Notes: generated from the letters alone by a model not told the origin. 64,000 bases of DNA from Paraburkholderia terricola (GCF_900142195.1 NZ_FRAB01000010.1:1-64000); one strand, 5' to 3'; positions 17,396-25,978 are shown, counted from the first letter of the stretch. Translations and numbers: made by a program.

Positions 17396-19022
17396 TTTGG
17401 GTCCCGCCTGCGAGCGGAATGTGGATGGAAATGGCCGTGCCCATGCCGGGTGCGCTGTCGATCGTCATCTCGCCGCCGATCAGCCGGGCGCGTTCCTGCA
17501 TGCCGAGCAGGCCGTATGAATAACCCATGTGCGCCTTCTCCGGCTCGAAACCGCAGCCGTCGTCGCTTACGTGAAGGTCGAGCGTCGCCTCGGTGCTGGT
17601 CAGCGTCACGTCGGCCCGGGTGGCGTCCGCATGGCGCCCGATGTTGGTGAGCGAAGCCTGAACGATGCGGAATACCGCCGTGGCGTACGCATCCGGCAGC
17701 ACCGGCTCGCCGCCGTTGATGTGCAACTGGCACGGAATGCTGTTGCGCCGGCCGAAGTCCTCGATCAACCACTCGAGCGCGGAAACGATGCCGAAGTTTA
17801 ACGCCGCGGGCCGCAGATGGTTAGCGACATTGCGGACCATCCAGATCGTTTTCTCGACCAGCTCGCGCATGTCGTCCGCCTTGCGGATCGCGTCGGGATC
17901 GGCGCCGAGACGCATCTTCAGCAACGAGACGTCCATCTTCAGCGCGGTCAGCAACTGCCCGAGTTCGTCGTGAATCTCCAGCGCGATGCGCTTGCGCTCC
18001 TCCTCGCGAATCGCTTCCATGTAGGCGGACAATTCGCGCAATTGCTCGCGCGATTCGAGCAGTTCCTGCTCGATGCGCTTGCGCGCCGTGATGTCGTTCA
18101 GCCCCACGTAGATCGCGGGCGAGTCGCCGAACGTTCCCACACGCGCGGTCGCCATCGCCCAGAACTCGGTGCCGTCCGAGCGCCGCAAATGGACCTCGGA
18201 GTTGCGAAAGCTGCCCTCGCGGCGCAAATGCGTCACCAGCCGGTCGCGGTCGCTCGCATTCACATAGAAGTCGACGATATTGACGAGCGTGCCGGCGCGC
18301 ACCTCGAGCCCGAACAGTTCGCGCAGCGGCTCGTTCGCATAGAGGATGACGCCTTCCGGCATCGACGTGATGCACAGCGGGATAGGGCTCGTCTCGACAA
18401 TCGTTCGAAAGCGCGCCTCGCTGGACAGCAGTTTCGCTTCGGCGCGGCGGCGCTCGTCGACCTGGGCGGACAGCCTTGCATTCGACTGCGCGAGCTGCTG
18501 CGTGCGCTGCTCGACCCGCTGTTCGAGTTCATCGCGCGCGCGCGACAGAGCCGCCTCCGCCCGCATGCGCACCGCCACTTCGCTCAGCAGTTGGCGGTTC
18601 TGCTCGACCAGTTGCCGGTGCATGCCGCGCAGCGCCAGATGCGTCTCGATGCGCGCCATCATTTCATCGACCTGCACCGGCTTGGTCACATAATCGACGC
18701 CGCCGGCCGAAAAGCCCTCGATCATGTCCTCGCTGCCCGTCAACGAGGTCATGAAAATCACCGCGATGTCGCGCGTGCGCTCATCCGCCTTGAGCCGCCT
18801 GCAAGTCTCGAAACCGTTGATGCCGGGCATCGTCACGTCGAGCAGGATCAGATCGGGCTGCGAAAACAATGCGCGCTCCAGCGCCTCCTCGCCGTCGAGC
18901 GCAACCAGCACGCGATAGCCGCGGTTCACCAGGCTGTCGACCACCACGCCGAAGTTCGCGGGTGTGTCGTCGGCGATGAGAATCGTCGGCCGCTCGCCGG
19001 TATCCGCGCCTTGCTCGCTCAT
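17373..19022 (-). CDS. Receiver-PAS-histidine kinase (HisKA_3)
   Basis: The ATG at 19022 overlaps the stop of the previous gene in an ATGA arrangement and begins directly before the receiver, so a much longer in-frame reading from 19283 is rejected. The 549 residues hold an N-terminal receiver (Asp62 in LILLDVTMPGINGF, Lys in YVTKPVQ), a coiled-coil linker with repeated RMRAEAALSRARDELEQR, a PAS domain (about 195-310), a HisKA_3 domain with the His in RIALEIHDELGQLLTALK, and a HATPase ending in GLLGMQERARLIGGEM. A receiver feeding a transmitter suggests an intermediate in a relay from the membrane hybrid kinase upstream to the LuxR-type regulator downstream. Confidence 0.93.
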   Translation of the reverse strand: MSEQGADTGERPTILIADDTPANFGVVVDSLVNRGYRVLVALDGEEALERALFSQPDLILLDVTMPGINGFETCRRLKADERTRDIAVIFMTSLTGSEDMIEGFSAGGVDYVTKPVQVDEMMARIETHLALRGMHRQLVEQNRQLLSEVAVRMRAEAALSRARDELEQRVEQRTQQLAQSNARLSAQVDERRRAEAKLLSSEARFRTIVETSPIPLCITSMPEGVILYANEPLRELFGLEVRAGTLVNIVDFYVNASDRDRLVTHLRREGSFRNSEVHLRRSDGTEFWAMATARVGTFGDSPAIYVGLNDITARKRIEQELLESREQLRELSAYMEAIREEERKRIALEIHDELGQLLTALKMDVSLLKMRLGADPDAIRKADDMRELVEKTIWMVRNVANHLRPAALNFGIVSALEWLIEDFGRRNSIPCQLHINGGEPVLPDAYATAVFRIVQASLTNIGRHADATRADVTLTSTEATLDLHVSDDGCGFEPEKAHMGYSYGLLGMQERARLIGGEMTIDSAPGMGTAISIHIPLAGGTQNDPHPDC

Positions 19023-21196
19023 GGCTGTAGCTCGCCGCTCATATGCCGCTCCACCAGTTGCAGGATCGCCCTCGACTGATACCCCCTCGCGAGCGCGCTG
19101 AGTTGCGCCGCGAACGGTCGATGGCGCCCATCGAGCGCCGCGATGCCCTCGGACCACGCGACGATGGCCTGCATGTCGCCGAGGCGCGCGAGTCGATGGA
19201 GTTCGCTCATCTGCTCGGGCGGCACAGGCAATGACGACGACGATGACGAATGAGCGAACGCCTCCTCGCACGTGGACGGGCACGGCGGCGCATAAATCCA
19301 GTGTAGGCGCAGCAGCGTGGCGATTTGCGTCAACAAGGCGTCGAACTCGACCGGCTTGGAGACGAACCCGCTCACGCCGGCAGCGACGCTCATCGCCTTG
19401 TCGCTGCCCGACGAACTGGCGGACATCGCAATGATCGGAACGCTCGCGAAGTCGTCCAGCCGACGCAGGCTGCGCGCCAATTCGAGCCCGTTCATGCCGG
19501 GCATCACGATGTCGGTGAGGATCAGTTCGGGCCGTTCGCGTTGCGCCTTCTCGAACCCGTCGCGGCCGCTGTGCGCCTCGACGGTGTCGAAGCCGAGGCG
19601 GCCCAGCAGATCGACCACCACCGCGCGATTGACCTCCACGTCGTCGACGATCAGCACTTTCCTGCGCGGACCGTCGTAACCGGTGAGCCGATGCGGAAGC
19701 GGCGCGGGCGCTATCGTCGGGAACGTGATTGCCGCAACGCCGGCCTGCTCCAGTTCGAACCAGAAGGCGCTGCCCCGCCCTGGCTCGCTTTCGACCGCGA
19801 TCTCGCCGCCCATCGCGCGCACGAACTGCCGGCTGATCGCGAGGCCGAGGCCGGTCCCGCCGGCGCGCCGCTCAGGCGCGCCCAGTTGCTCGAACGGCTC
19901 GAAGATGCTCGCCAACTGGTCGGGACCGATTCCAATGCCGGTATCGCGAATGTCGAAACGAACGCGACCCGACGCGGCTTGGGAGATATGCAGGCTGACG
20001 CCGCCGCGATCGGTGAACTTCACCGCGTTCGCCAGCAGGTTGAGCAACACCTGCCGCAAGCGCCGCTCGTCGGCACGCACGCCGGCGGGCGCGTCGGCGT
20101 CGATTTCGCAGACGAAAGCGAGCCCCTTCTGCTCCGCCTTCACGCCGATGATGTCCCGAATCACGTCGACGAGCGCCGCCAGCGGCACGTCGCAAATCTC
20201 CACGCGCAGCTTGCCCGCTTCGATCCGCGCGAAATCCAGCGCGTCCTCGATCAACGTCAGCAGATGTTCGCCGCTGCGGCGGATCACCGCGACACGCTGC
20301 TGCTGCAACTCGTTGAGCGTCGTGTCGCGTCCGAGTATCTGCGCATAGCCGAGAATGCCGTTCAGCGGCGTGCGGAGTTCATGGCTCATATTCGCGAGGA
20401 ATTCGCCCTTGGCGCGGTTGGCCGCCTCGGCCAGGTGGCGCGCTTCGCGCTCGGCCGCCGCGTCGCGTTCGTCGAGATACGCGTGATGCAGACGCTCGCC
20501 CATCGCATTGAACGCGGCCACCATGCGGTCGAGTTCGTCGGGCTCACGCGGGCCGCGGCGCGGCAAGGTGAACGGCCGATGCGGCTCGCGGAAATCGTAG
20601 CGTCCCACCGTGCGCGCGATCGCCGCGACATGCCGCATGACGAGGCGCGACAGAATGTAGATCGTGAAGAGCGAAACGAGGAACGTGTTGGCGGCCTGGG
20701 TCAGCAGAATCGTCACGGCGGCGTGGGTCAGCTCGTGATAAAGATCGGCAAGCGTCGCCTCGACGTAAAGCCGGCCGATCTCGCGCTCCTTGCCCTGCAC
20801 GCTGTAGACGAGCGGAAACTCGCGCACGATCACCGGACCGGCGGTGCGCCGCCCGGCGCTCAGGAAAGCGGGCCCGTGCGGCTTGCCCGTCTCGCGAATC
20901 TCCACCGCGCGGACATCGGCCATGCGCAAGATGCCGTTCAGTTCCAGTTGGAGTTGCGCATTGTCGAGCCGCCATAGCGCTTCGGCGAGGCTGTCGCGAT
21001 TGCTGCGCTCGATGTCCGCGAGGCGGTTTTCGATCTGTTCCACGCCGCGGTGGTAGTCGCGGTAAAGCTGCAATCCGGTCAGCAATAGCGTGACCGCGCA
21101 ACTGAAGAGCAGCACGGTTGCGAAGAGCCGCAACACGACGCTGCTTCGGAAGCGGCCAACCGAATTCCACCATGCGTCGAACATGCTGTCTGCCAT
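19019..21196 (-). CDS. Membrane hybrid sensor histidine kinase
   Basis: The 725-residue protein has a first membrane segment at about residues 20-42 (VVLRLFATVLLFSCAVTLLLTGL), a periplasmic region of roughly 130 residues, a second segment near 165-190, a HAMP-like linker, a HisKA domain with the His in FLANMSHELRTPLNGILGYA, a HATPase (LLNLLANAVKFTDRGG, GTGLGLAISR), and a receiver (LIVDDVEVNR, Asp in LILTDIVMPGMNG, KPVEF). A ~100-residue C-terminal extension includes a Ser run and MSELHRLARLGDMQAIVAWSEGI, a tail common in such hybrids. It is the first gene of a three-gene operon, coupled by ATGA to the next. The signal is unknown. Confidence 0.93.
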   Translation of the reverse strand: MADSMFDAWWNSVGRFRSSVVLRLFATVLLFSCAVTLLLTGLQLYRDYHRGVEQIENRLADIERSNRDSLAEALWRLDNAQLQLELNGILRMADVRAVEIRETGKPHGPAFLSAGRRTAGPVIVREFPLVYSVQGKEREIGRLYVEATLADLYHELTHAAVTILLTQAANTFLVSLFTIYILSRLVMRHVAAIARTVGRYDFREPHRPFTLPRRGPREPDELDRMVAAFNAMGERLHHAYLDERDAAAEREARHLAEAANRAKGEFLANMSHELRTPLNGILGYAQILGRDTTLNELQQQRVAVIRRSGEHLLTLIEDALDFARIEAGKLRVEICDVPLAALVDVIRDIIGVKAEQKGLAFVCEIDADAPAGVRADERRLRQVLLNLLANAVKFTDRGGVSLHISQAASGRVRFDIRDTGIGIGPDQLASIFEPFEQLGAPERRAGGTGLGLAISRQFVRAMGGEIAVESEPGRGSAFWFELEQAGVAAITFPTIAPAPLPHRLTGYDGPRRKVLIVDDVEVNRAVVVDLLGRLGFDTVEAHSGRDGFEKAQRERPELILTDIVMPGMNGLELARSLRRLDDFASVPIIAMSASSSGSDKAMSVAAGVSGFVSKPVEFDALLTQIATLLRLHWIYAPPCPSTCEEAFAHSSSSSSLPVPPEQMSELHRLARLGDMQAIVAWSEGIAALDGRHRPFAAQLSALARGYQSRAILQLVERHMSGELQP

Positions 21197-21309
21197 ACGT
21201 CCCCGCGAGTGCTACGGTTCTTGTCTCGTCTATTCTGCACTCGTTGCCAAAGCGGAGTCCATGCACGCCGCTCGTCGCGCCAGCAAAGACGCGGGGTGAC
21301 GGTTATCGC

Positions 21310-21615
21310 CTAGTGCAGCATGTTCGGCATGCGCAGCGAGGGATTCGGCAGAATCTCGTCGATACATAAAGCCAGTTCGCAGAATATCGGCCAGATGCGG
21401 CCGTCCAATGCCCCCGGGTGCGCCCTGCTCAGTTCGCGCAAGCCGTCGGCCAGCCGCCGCAAGGAGGCGGGTTGATTGTCCGGCAAGGGCCAGCAGTGCA
21501 ACAGATAGCCAAGCGGTATGACGCTTCTGCTTTCGCACCACGTGTCGAAGAGCCGCAGGCATGCGCTGTTGACCTGCGCGACTGCATCGTCGTGGTCTGC
21601 CGGGTGACCGGTCAT
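21310..21615 (-). CDS. Unknown 101-residue protein, paralogue of the gene at 14789-15097
   Basis: The product shares the core RLFD-x-WCESR, PL-x-YLL-x-x-WPL, RRLA-x-x-LREL and CEL-x-x-CID-[DE]-IL with the 102-residue protein 6.5 kb away; gaps are few and the lengths match, so the two arose by duplication. It is predicted helical and cytosolic, without a signal peptide. It lies immediately upstream, on the same strand, of the hybrid-kinase operon (113-base gap), and downstream of the MEDS-domain kinase. The gap before it contains GGGATTTCC on the minus strand. Function is unknown; repeated placement next to kinase genes suggests an accessory role in signalling. Confidence 0.7.
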   Translation of the reverse strand: MTGHPADHDDAVAQVNSACLRLFDTWCESRSVIPLGYLLHCWPLPDNQPASLRRLADGLRELSRAHPGALDGRIWPIFCELALCIDEILPNPSLRMPNMLH

Positions 21616-21822
21616 AACGGGACCGCCGAAAAGAAAATTCGATAGCCCATCCTAGAGGGGCCAAGAGCCGCTCACAGTAAGGAACGCCGGAAAAATGCGC
21701 AGGCGGTCTCCTGAATCTGGTGTCAGGAAATCCCGAATGTGAATGCCCGTGCTGGAAGCGGTACCGGCCAGCGCCAGGCGCCGCGAATCGGCGCGCCGGC
21801 AGGCACCTGGAATCAAGCGATC

Positions 21823-23271
21823 TCAGACCGCCGGCGCGGCGCAAACCGCCTGGCGTTCGTTTGCCTCATGCAAGGCCGCATCGGCTGAGGTTGTCGTGCT
21901 CGCCAACGGCAAGCGCACCACGAACTCCGAGCCGCAACCGGGACCGTCGGAGAACACTTCGACTGCGCCGCCATGATTCGCGACGATGTCGCGCACCACC
22001 GACAATCCCAGCCCGAGACCGTTGGCGCCCGACGCACAAGCGCCGAGTCCGCGCTCGTATGGCTCGAAGATGCTCGCCAGTTCGCCGGGCGCGATGCCGA
22101 TGCCGTGATCGCGCACGCGGACATAGCAGTAACGTCCGGCGCGAGACACCGCGACGTCGACGGCATGCTCCGCCGCCGAATACTTGAGCGCATTCACCAT
22201 CAGGTTGCCGAACACCTGCGTGAGCTTGCCGAAGTGGCCCTGCACGACGAGCGGCGCGTGGCCTTTCACCAGACGGATCGGCGCATGGTCGGGAAACCCC
22301 GCTTCGGCGACCTGAATGCAATGCGCGATCAGATCGTCGATATCCACAGGCTCGGGCTGAGCGCTTCCTGTCTCCGGCGACGCGCGCGGCGGCTCCGCCA
22401 GCGCGGGCGCGTGCACATTGGCGAATTCGGCTTGAGCCGGCTCCATCAATTGCTGGGCCAATTCGCCAAGCAGGCTGGCTTGCCGCGATAGCAGCAGCGC
22501 ATAGCGCTTGAGTTGGTCGTCGTGGCCGTACTGCGTGTTCAGCAAATGGGCGAGCAAGCCAAGCGGCGTGATTGCATTGCGAATCTCATGACCGATCATC
22601 GGACCCATGGCGCGGTCTTTCGCTTCATCGCGCGCGGCGCCAAAGGATGCGATTGGCGGCTGCCGCACGCCTTGCCTCGCGGCCTGCGTGCGTGAACGCT
22701 CCAGGGGTTCGGCGCGCGGCTCGATGGTCGCATCGTGAAGGCGCGCGATTTCCTGGCTCTGCGCGCTGCGCAGCCGTTGCACGCAGTAAGTGCACAAGCC
22801 GATGATCGGCCGCGACGCGAGCCTGTCTTTCAATGACGCTTCGTAGTCGAGCAGCGCGATCCAATCGGTGCTTTCGTCGCAGACGGCGTCGCCGGCCACC
22901 CGCAGCCCTTCGAAGCCGCGCCCCAGCGCCTCGTTGATCGCGGCCGACCACAAGCCGACCGTGGCGCCGCCATTGAAACCGCTTTTAGGCCGCGCGTAGA
23001 GTTGCGCGCCGTCGAGAATTTGCAGTTGACCCGCATCGATATATTCCGCGAGCGCGGGCTCGGTTCGCGTGAGCATGTAACGGGCTTTGTCGGGTCCGAG
23101 CAAAGCGGGCGCGACCCACACGCCGACTTCGTGATTGGCGAGTCCCGCGTGCAGGAAATCCGCCGTGACGCTGAGTAATTCGCTACGCGATTCGTAGAAG
23201 TGACACAGATGGGTGCCCCAGGAAATGGGCCCAAGCGCGGAAAAACCGCTTTGACGAGTTCCGGTGGTCAT
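21823..23271 (-). CDS. MEDS-domain sensor histidine kinase
   Basis: The ATG at 23271 (AGGGAA just upstream) gives 482 residues beginning MTTGTRQSGFSALGPISWGTHLCHFYES; a longer frame from 23364 adds nothing conserved. Residues about 15-175 match the MEDS sensory domain (HLCHFYES, FLHAGLANHEVGVWVAP, and a later GFEGLRVAGDAVCDES segment), known from DcmR and from kinases of methanogens and methylotrophs. The transmitter has the phospho-accepting His in GPMIGHEIRNAITPLGLLAHLL and a HATPase with NLMVNALKYS, DHGIGIAPGE and GLGLSVVRDIV. No receiver or regulator accompanies it. It is cytosolic and its ligand is unknown. Confidence 0.88.
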   Translation of the reverse strand: MTTGTRQSGFSALGPISWGTHLCHFYESRSELLSVTADFLHAGLANHEVGVWVAPALLGPDKARYMLTRTEPALAEYIDAGQLQILDGAQLYARPKSGFNGGATVGLWSAAINEALGRGFEGLRVAGDAVCDESTDWIALLDYEASLKDRLASRPIIGLCTYCVQRLRSAQSQEIARLHDATIEPRAEPLERSRTQAARQGVRQPPIASFGAARDEAKDRAMGPMIGHEIRNAITPLGLLAHLLNTQYGHDDQLKRYALLLSRQASLLGELAQQLMEPAQAEFANVHAPALAEPPRASPETGSAQPEPVDIDDLIAHCIQVAEAGFPDHAPIRLVKGHAPLVVQGHFGKLTQVFGNLMVNALKYSAAEHAVDVAVSRAGRYCYVRVRDHGIGIAPGELASIFEPYERGLGACASGANGLGLGLSVVRDIVANHGGAVEVFSDGPGCGSEFVVRLPLASTTTSADAALHEANERQAVCAAPAV

Positions 23272-23541
23272 CGCTTCCCTGAAAGTACGTGGGCCAAGAA
23301 CCACAGGCGCGCTAAGCCGAAACCAATTGCCCGCGCGCTCGAAAATAAAACAAGGTGGCGGCACCTCGCGCGCGCGTTCACCGCATCCTGAAGAAGAGGA
23401 TGCGGAAACAGCCGCGTTCGGGCTCCGCTATATGGGATTTACCAGCAGTCTCAAAGTACGTGACGGCGATTGTAGAAAGAATAGTTGTTTTCCCTAGTCA
23501 CGTTTTTTCATACGAAAAGAATGGATTTATTCATACGCATG
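23272..23541. promoter_or_regulatory. Gap between a binding-protein gene and the MEDS kinase, with hairpin and direct repeats
   Basis: The direct repeat CT[GC]AAAGTACGTG occurs at 23279-23291 and 23450-23462, about 170 bases apart; the first copy lies next to the kinase ribosome-binding site. A perfect 9-bp stem CCGCATCCT / AGGATGCGG with a 7-base loop is at 23381-23405. An AT-rich stretch around 23470-23530 is the likeliest promoter area for the kinase. No ORF is credible here. Confidence 0.4.
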
Positions 23542-24546
23542 TCAATCTGCGCCGCTAGTGCCGGGCAGGGATTGCCGAGGCGTTTCGCGATTCGCGGCGG
23601 TGACGAGTTGCAGCGGTGTTTCGATCGTCCTCGACAACTCGCTCTGCTTCTTCAGTTCGGTCACCGCCTTCAACGCCACGTCGATGCCGAACACCGCCTG
23701 CCTGTCGGCAAACTGATTGACCGTCGCGAGTACGCGGCCGTCGGCAATCAGCGGCTTGATCGCCGCGATGTCGTTATAGCCGGTGACATAAACGCTGCCG
23801 GTTCTGCCGGCGTCGCGAACGGCGTCGGCCGCGCCCATCGCCATGTTGTCGTTGCCGCACAAGAGGCCGCGCATGCGCGGATAGGCGCCGAGCATTTTCG
23901 ACGCGGCGTCCCGTCCCTTGCCGTATTCCCACTCGCCGGTCTCGACGGCGACGACGTTCACGCCTGCCGCTCGCATCGCATCGTTGTAGCCGGCCGTGCG
24001 TTGCTGCGCATTGCGATCCGCCGAACTGCCCTCGATGATGCCGACCTGATCGCCCGCCGCGAGCCGCCTTGCCAGATAGTTTCCCACCAGCATCGCGCCC
24101 TTGCGATTGTTCGGACCGACGAACGGCACGGAAATGCCGGCTGCCTGCTGCGACGCGTCGTCGAGCGGATTGTCGATCGTGACCATGATGATGCCCGCCC
24201 TGATTCCCCGCGCGACGACCGACGTCAACGCCTTCGAGTGGGTCGGCGCGATGACGATCGCGCTCATCCTGGCCTTGATCATCTCCTCCACCATTTGAAC
24301 CTGCGCGGACGTGTCGGTCTCGGTTGCCGTGCCCCGCACGGTCAAGCTGAACTGCGAAGCGAAATGCTGCTGGTAGTTACGCGCGGCCTGCTCCATTGCC
24401 ACGGTGAACGGATCGGCGAGCGACTTCAACACGAGCGCGAGGTTGGCCTTGCCGCCCGGAACCGCGCCGACACGCGCCGCGCCAGTCACGCCGGCGGCAG
24501 CCAGCGCGCCGGCAAACACCACGCGGCGGCGCATTCTCTGCATCAT
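23542..24546 (-). CDS. Periplasmic sugar-type binding protein (ribose-binding family)
   Basis: The start is the ATG at 24546, preceded by GAGGAGAG; the in-frame extension to 24681 is not supported. The 334 residues begin with an arginine-rich export signal (MMQRMRRRVVFAGALAAAGVTGAA) and continue as a type I periplasmic binding protein: LALVLKSLADPFTVAMEQAARNY, QMVEEMIKARMSAIVIAPTHSKAL, TIDNPLDD, VGIIEGSSADRNAQQRTAGYNDAM, GLLCGNDNMAMGAADAV and VYVTGYNDIAAI. Such proteins bind sugars or polyols for ABC import or for sensing. No permease or ATPase gene adjoins it, and it lies between an LRR kinase and a sensor kinase, so a sensory role is possible. Confidence 0.87.
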   Translation of the reverse strand: MMQRMRRRVVFAGALAAAGVTGAARVGAVPGGKANLALVLKSLADPFTVAMEQAARNYQQHFASQFSLTVRGTATETDTSAQVQMVEEMIKARMSAIVIAPTHSKALTSVVARGIRAGIIMVTIDNPLDDASQQAAGISVPFVGPNNRKGAMLVGNYLARRLAAGDQVGIIEGSSADRNAQQRTAGYNDAMRAAGVNVVAVETGEWEYGKGRDAASKMLGAYPRMRGLLCGNDNMAMGAADAVRDAGRTGSVYVTGYNDIAAIKPLIADGRVLATVNQFADRQAVFGIDVALKAVTELKKQSELSRTIETPLQLVTAANRETPRQSLPGTSGAD

Positions 24547-24640
24547 GGCTTCTCTCCTCGTCGGCACAGCCGGTGAACGGCCGTTTTGCATAGGGGCGAA
24601 AGCGGCTTTAACTGTCCGCCACGCCGCGGCGTTCCGCTCA

Positions 24641-25978
24641 TCATTGAACCTGCAGCGCCAGCAAGGCGGAAGCGATTTCATCGAACAACGGGCGGCTGTC
24701 GATATCTTCGCTCAGGCAATTGTCCTTTAGTTCGATCAGCTTCGTTGCGGCGTGCGCCTGCGCATCTCGCCAGTCGCAGCGGTCGATCAGTTCTTCGAGC
24801 AGGCAACCATACGCCCGCACTTCCAGGCGCTGAAGCGCGACGCCGCCGGCGCGATCGTCGGCGGCATAAAACGATGCCGCGCCGAAATCGCCCAGCAGCG
24901 CGCGCCCCTGCCCGCCGTGCAGAATATTGTGCGCGTACAGATCGCCGTGCATCACGCCGCGCGCATGCAAATGACTCGCCGCCGACGCGATGCCGTATGC
25001 GATACCCCATGCGCAGGCGAGGTCGAAGCGTGTGTGCGCGCCATAAATGTCGCGTGTGCATGAATCAAGGCTCGGAGGACCGGCGAGATTGCCGAAGCGC
25101 GGATCGATCAATTCCATCACCAGACCATGCGAGCCGGCCGGATGGTCTTGCACTTTTCCCGCTACCGGAATCAGGTTGGGATGATCGCCCGCGCGAATGC
25201 AGGCGGCCATCTCGCAGTCGGGCAAACCATCGCTCGTCACCGCGCCCTTGAACAGTTTGACCGCGACCGGCCGCGGCGCGCCGCTTTCCTGATCGAGAAG
25301 CGCCGCACGATAGATCACGCCCGACGCACCCTCGCCCAATTGCTGTTCGAGTTTCAACGCGTCCCATTGAATATCGGCGATCGGCGTGTCGCTCAACGCC
25401 GCCGTCTCCAGCGCTTCGCTGAACGGATTGCCGGCATACGCCAGCCACGACAGCCGCGGCAGACGCAATAGCCACGCCGGCAGTCCGTCGAGTCGATTCG
25501 CCGCGAGACGCAGCAGTTCGAGCCGCGTGCAGGCGGCCAGTTCATCGGGAAGCGCGCGCAGCCGGTTGCCGGCCAGCATCAGCTTCTGCAACCGCGCACA
25601 GCCGCCGATTTCGGGCGGCAGCGCATCGATCTCGTTGTCGGTGAGGATCAGCCAACGCAGTTGCGGCGCAAGCGCCTTGCCCGACACCTGGCGAATGCGG
25701 TTCGCCTTGAAGCCGACCATGCTCAATTGCGAGCACTGGCCCAGCACTTCGGGCAACTCGGTGAACGGGTTGTCGGAGGCGAAGAGAATGCGCAACCTGG
25801 CGAGTCGCGGCAAATCGTCGGGCAGCGTGGTGAGCGCATTGCCCGACAAGTCGAGAACTTCCAGCGTGTCGGCCAGATCGAAAATCTCGCGTGGAAATTC
25901 GCTGAGTCCGCACGCTAGTTTCAGGTGACGCGTGCCCGCCAGTTGTCCGGCCCGCAGTTGTTCGAGTGTCGTGTTCAA
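24641..25978 (-). CDS. Leucine-rich-repeat Ser/Thr protein kinase
   Basis: The 445-residue protein joins an N-terminal LRR array (about residues 15-190, units such as LEVLDLSGNALTTLPDDLPRL, LQKLMLAGNRLRALPDEL, LELLRLAANRLDGLPAWL) to a protein kinase domain (about 205-445). Kinase elements are intact: glycine loop GEGASG (215-220), Lys241 in VAVKLFK, catalytic loop HGDLYAHN (His344, Asp346, Asn351) and DFG (364-366). No signal peptide or membrane segment is visible, so it should phosphorylate cytosolic proteins after LRR-mediated recognition. Similar fusions occur in some pseudomonads and Burkholderiaceae. It is divergent from ogt and lies 95 bases upstream of the binding-protein gene. Confidence 0.93.
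   Translation of the reverse strand: MNTTLEQLRAGQLAGTRHLKLACGLSEFPREIFDLADTLEVLDLSGNALTTLPDDLPRLARLRILFASDNPFTELPEVLGQCSQLSMVGFKANRIRQVSGKALAPQLRWLILTDNEIDALPPEIGGCARLQKLMLAGNRLRALPDELAACTRLELLRLAANRLDGLPAWLLRLPRLSWLAYAGNPFSEALETAALSDTPIADIQWDALKLEQQLGEGASGVIYRAALLDQESGAPRPVAVKLFKGAVTSDGLPDCEMAACIRAGDHPNLIPVAGKVQDHPAGSHGLVMELIDPRFGNLAGPPSLDSCTRDIYGAHTRFDLACAWGIAYGIASAASHLHARGVMHGDLYAHNILHGGQGRALLGDFGAASFYAADDRAGGVALQRLEVRAYGCLLEELIDRCDWRDAQAHAATKLIELKDNCLSEDIDSRPLFDEIASALLALQVQ

Noticed and set aside
23381..23405. Hairpin as a proven rho-independent terminator of the binding-protein gene
   Set aside because: The stem is perfect but there is no U-tract on either side, so it is recorded only as part of the regulatory gap.
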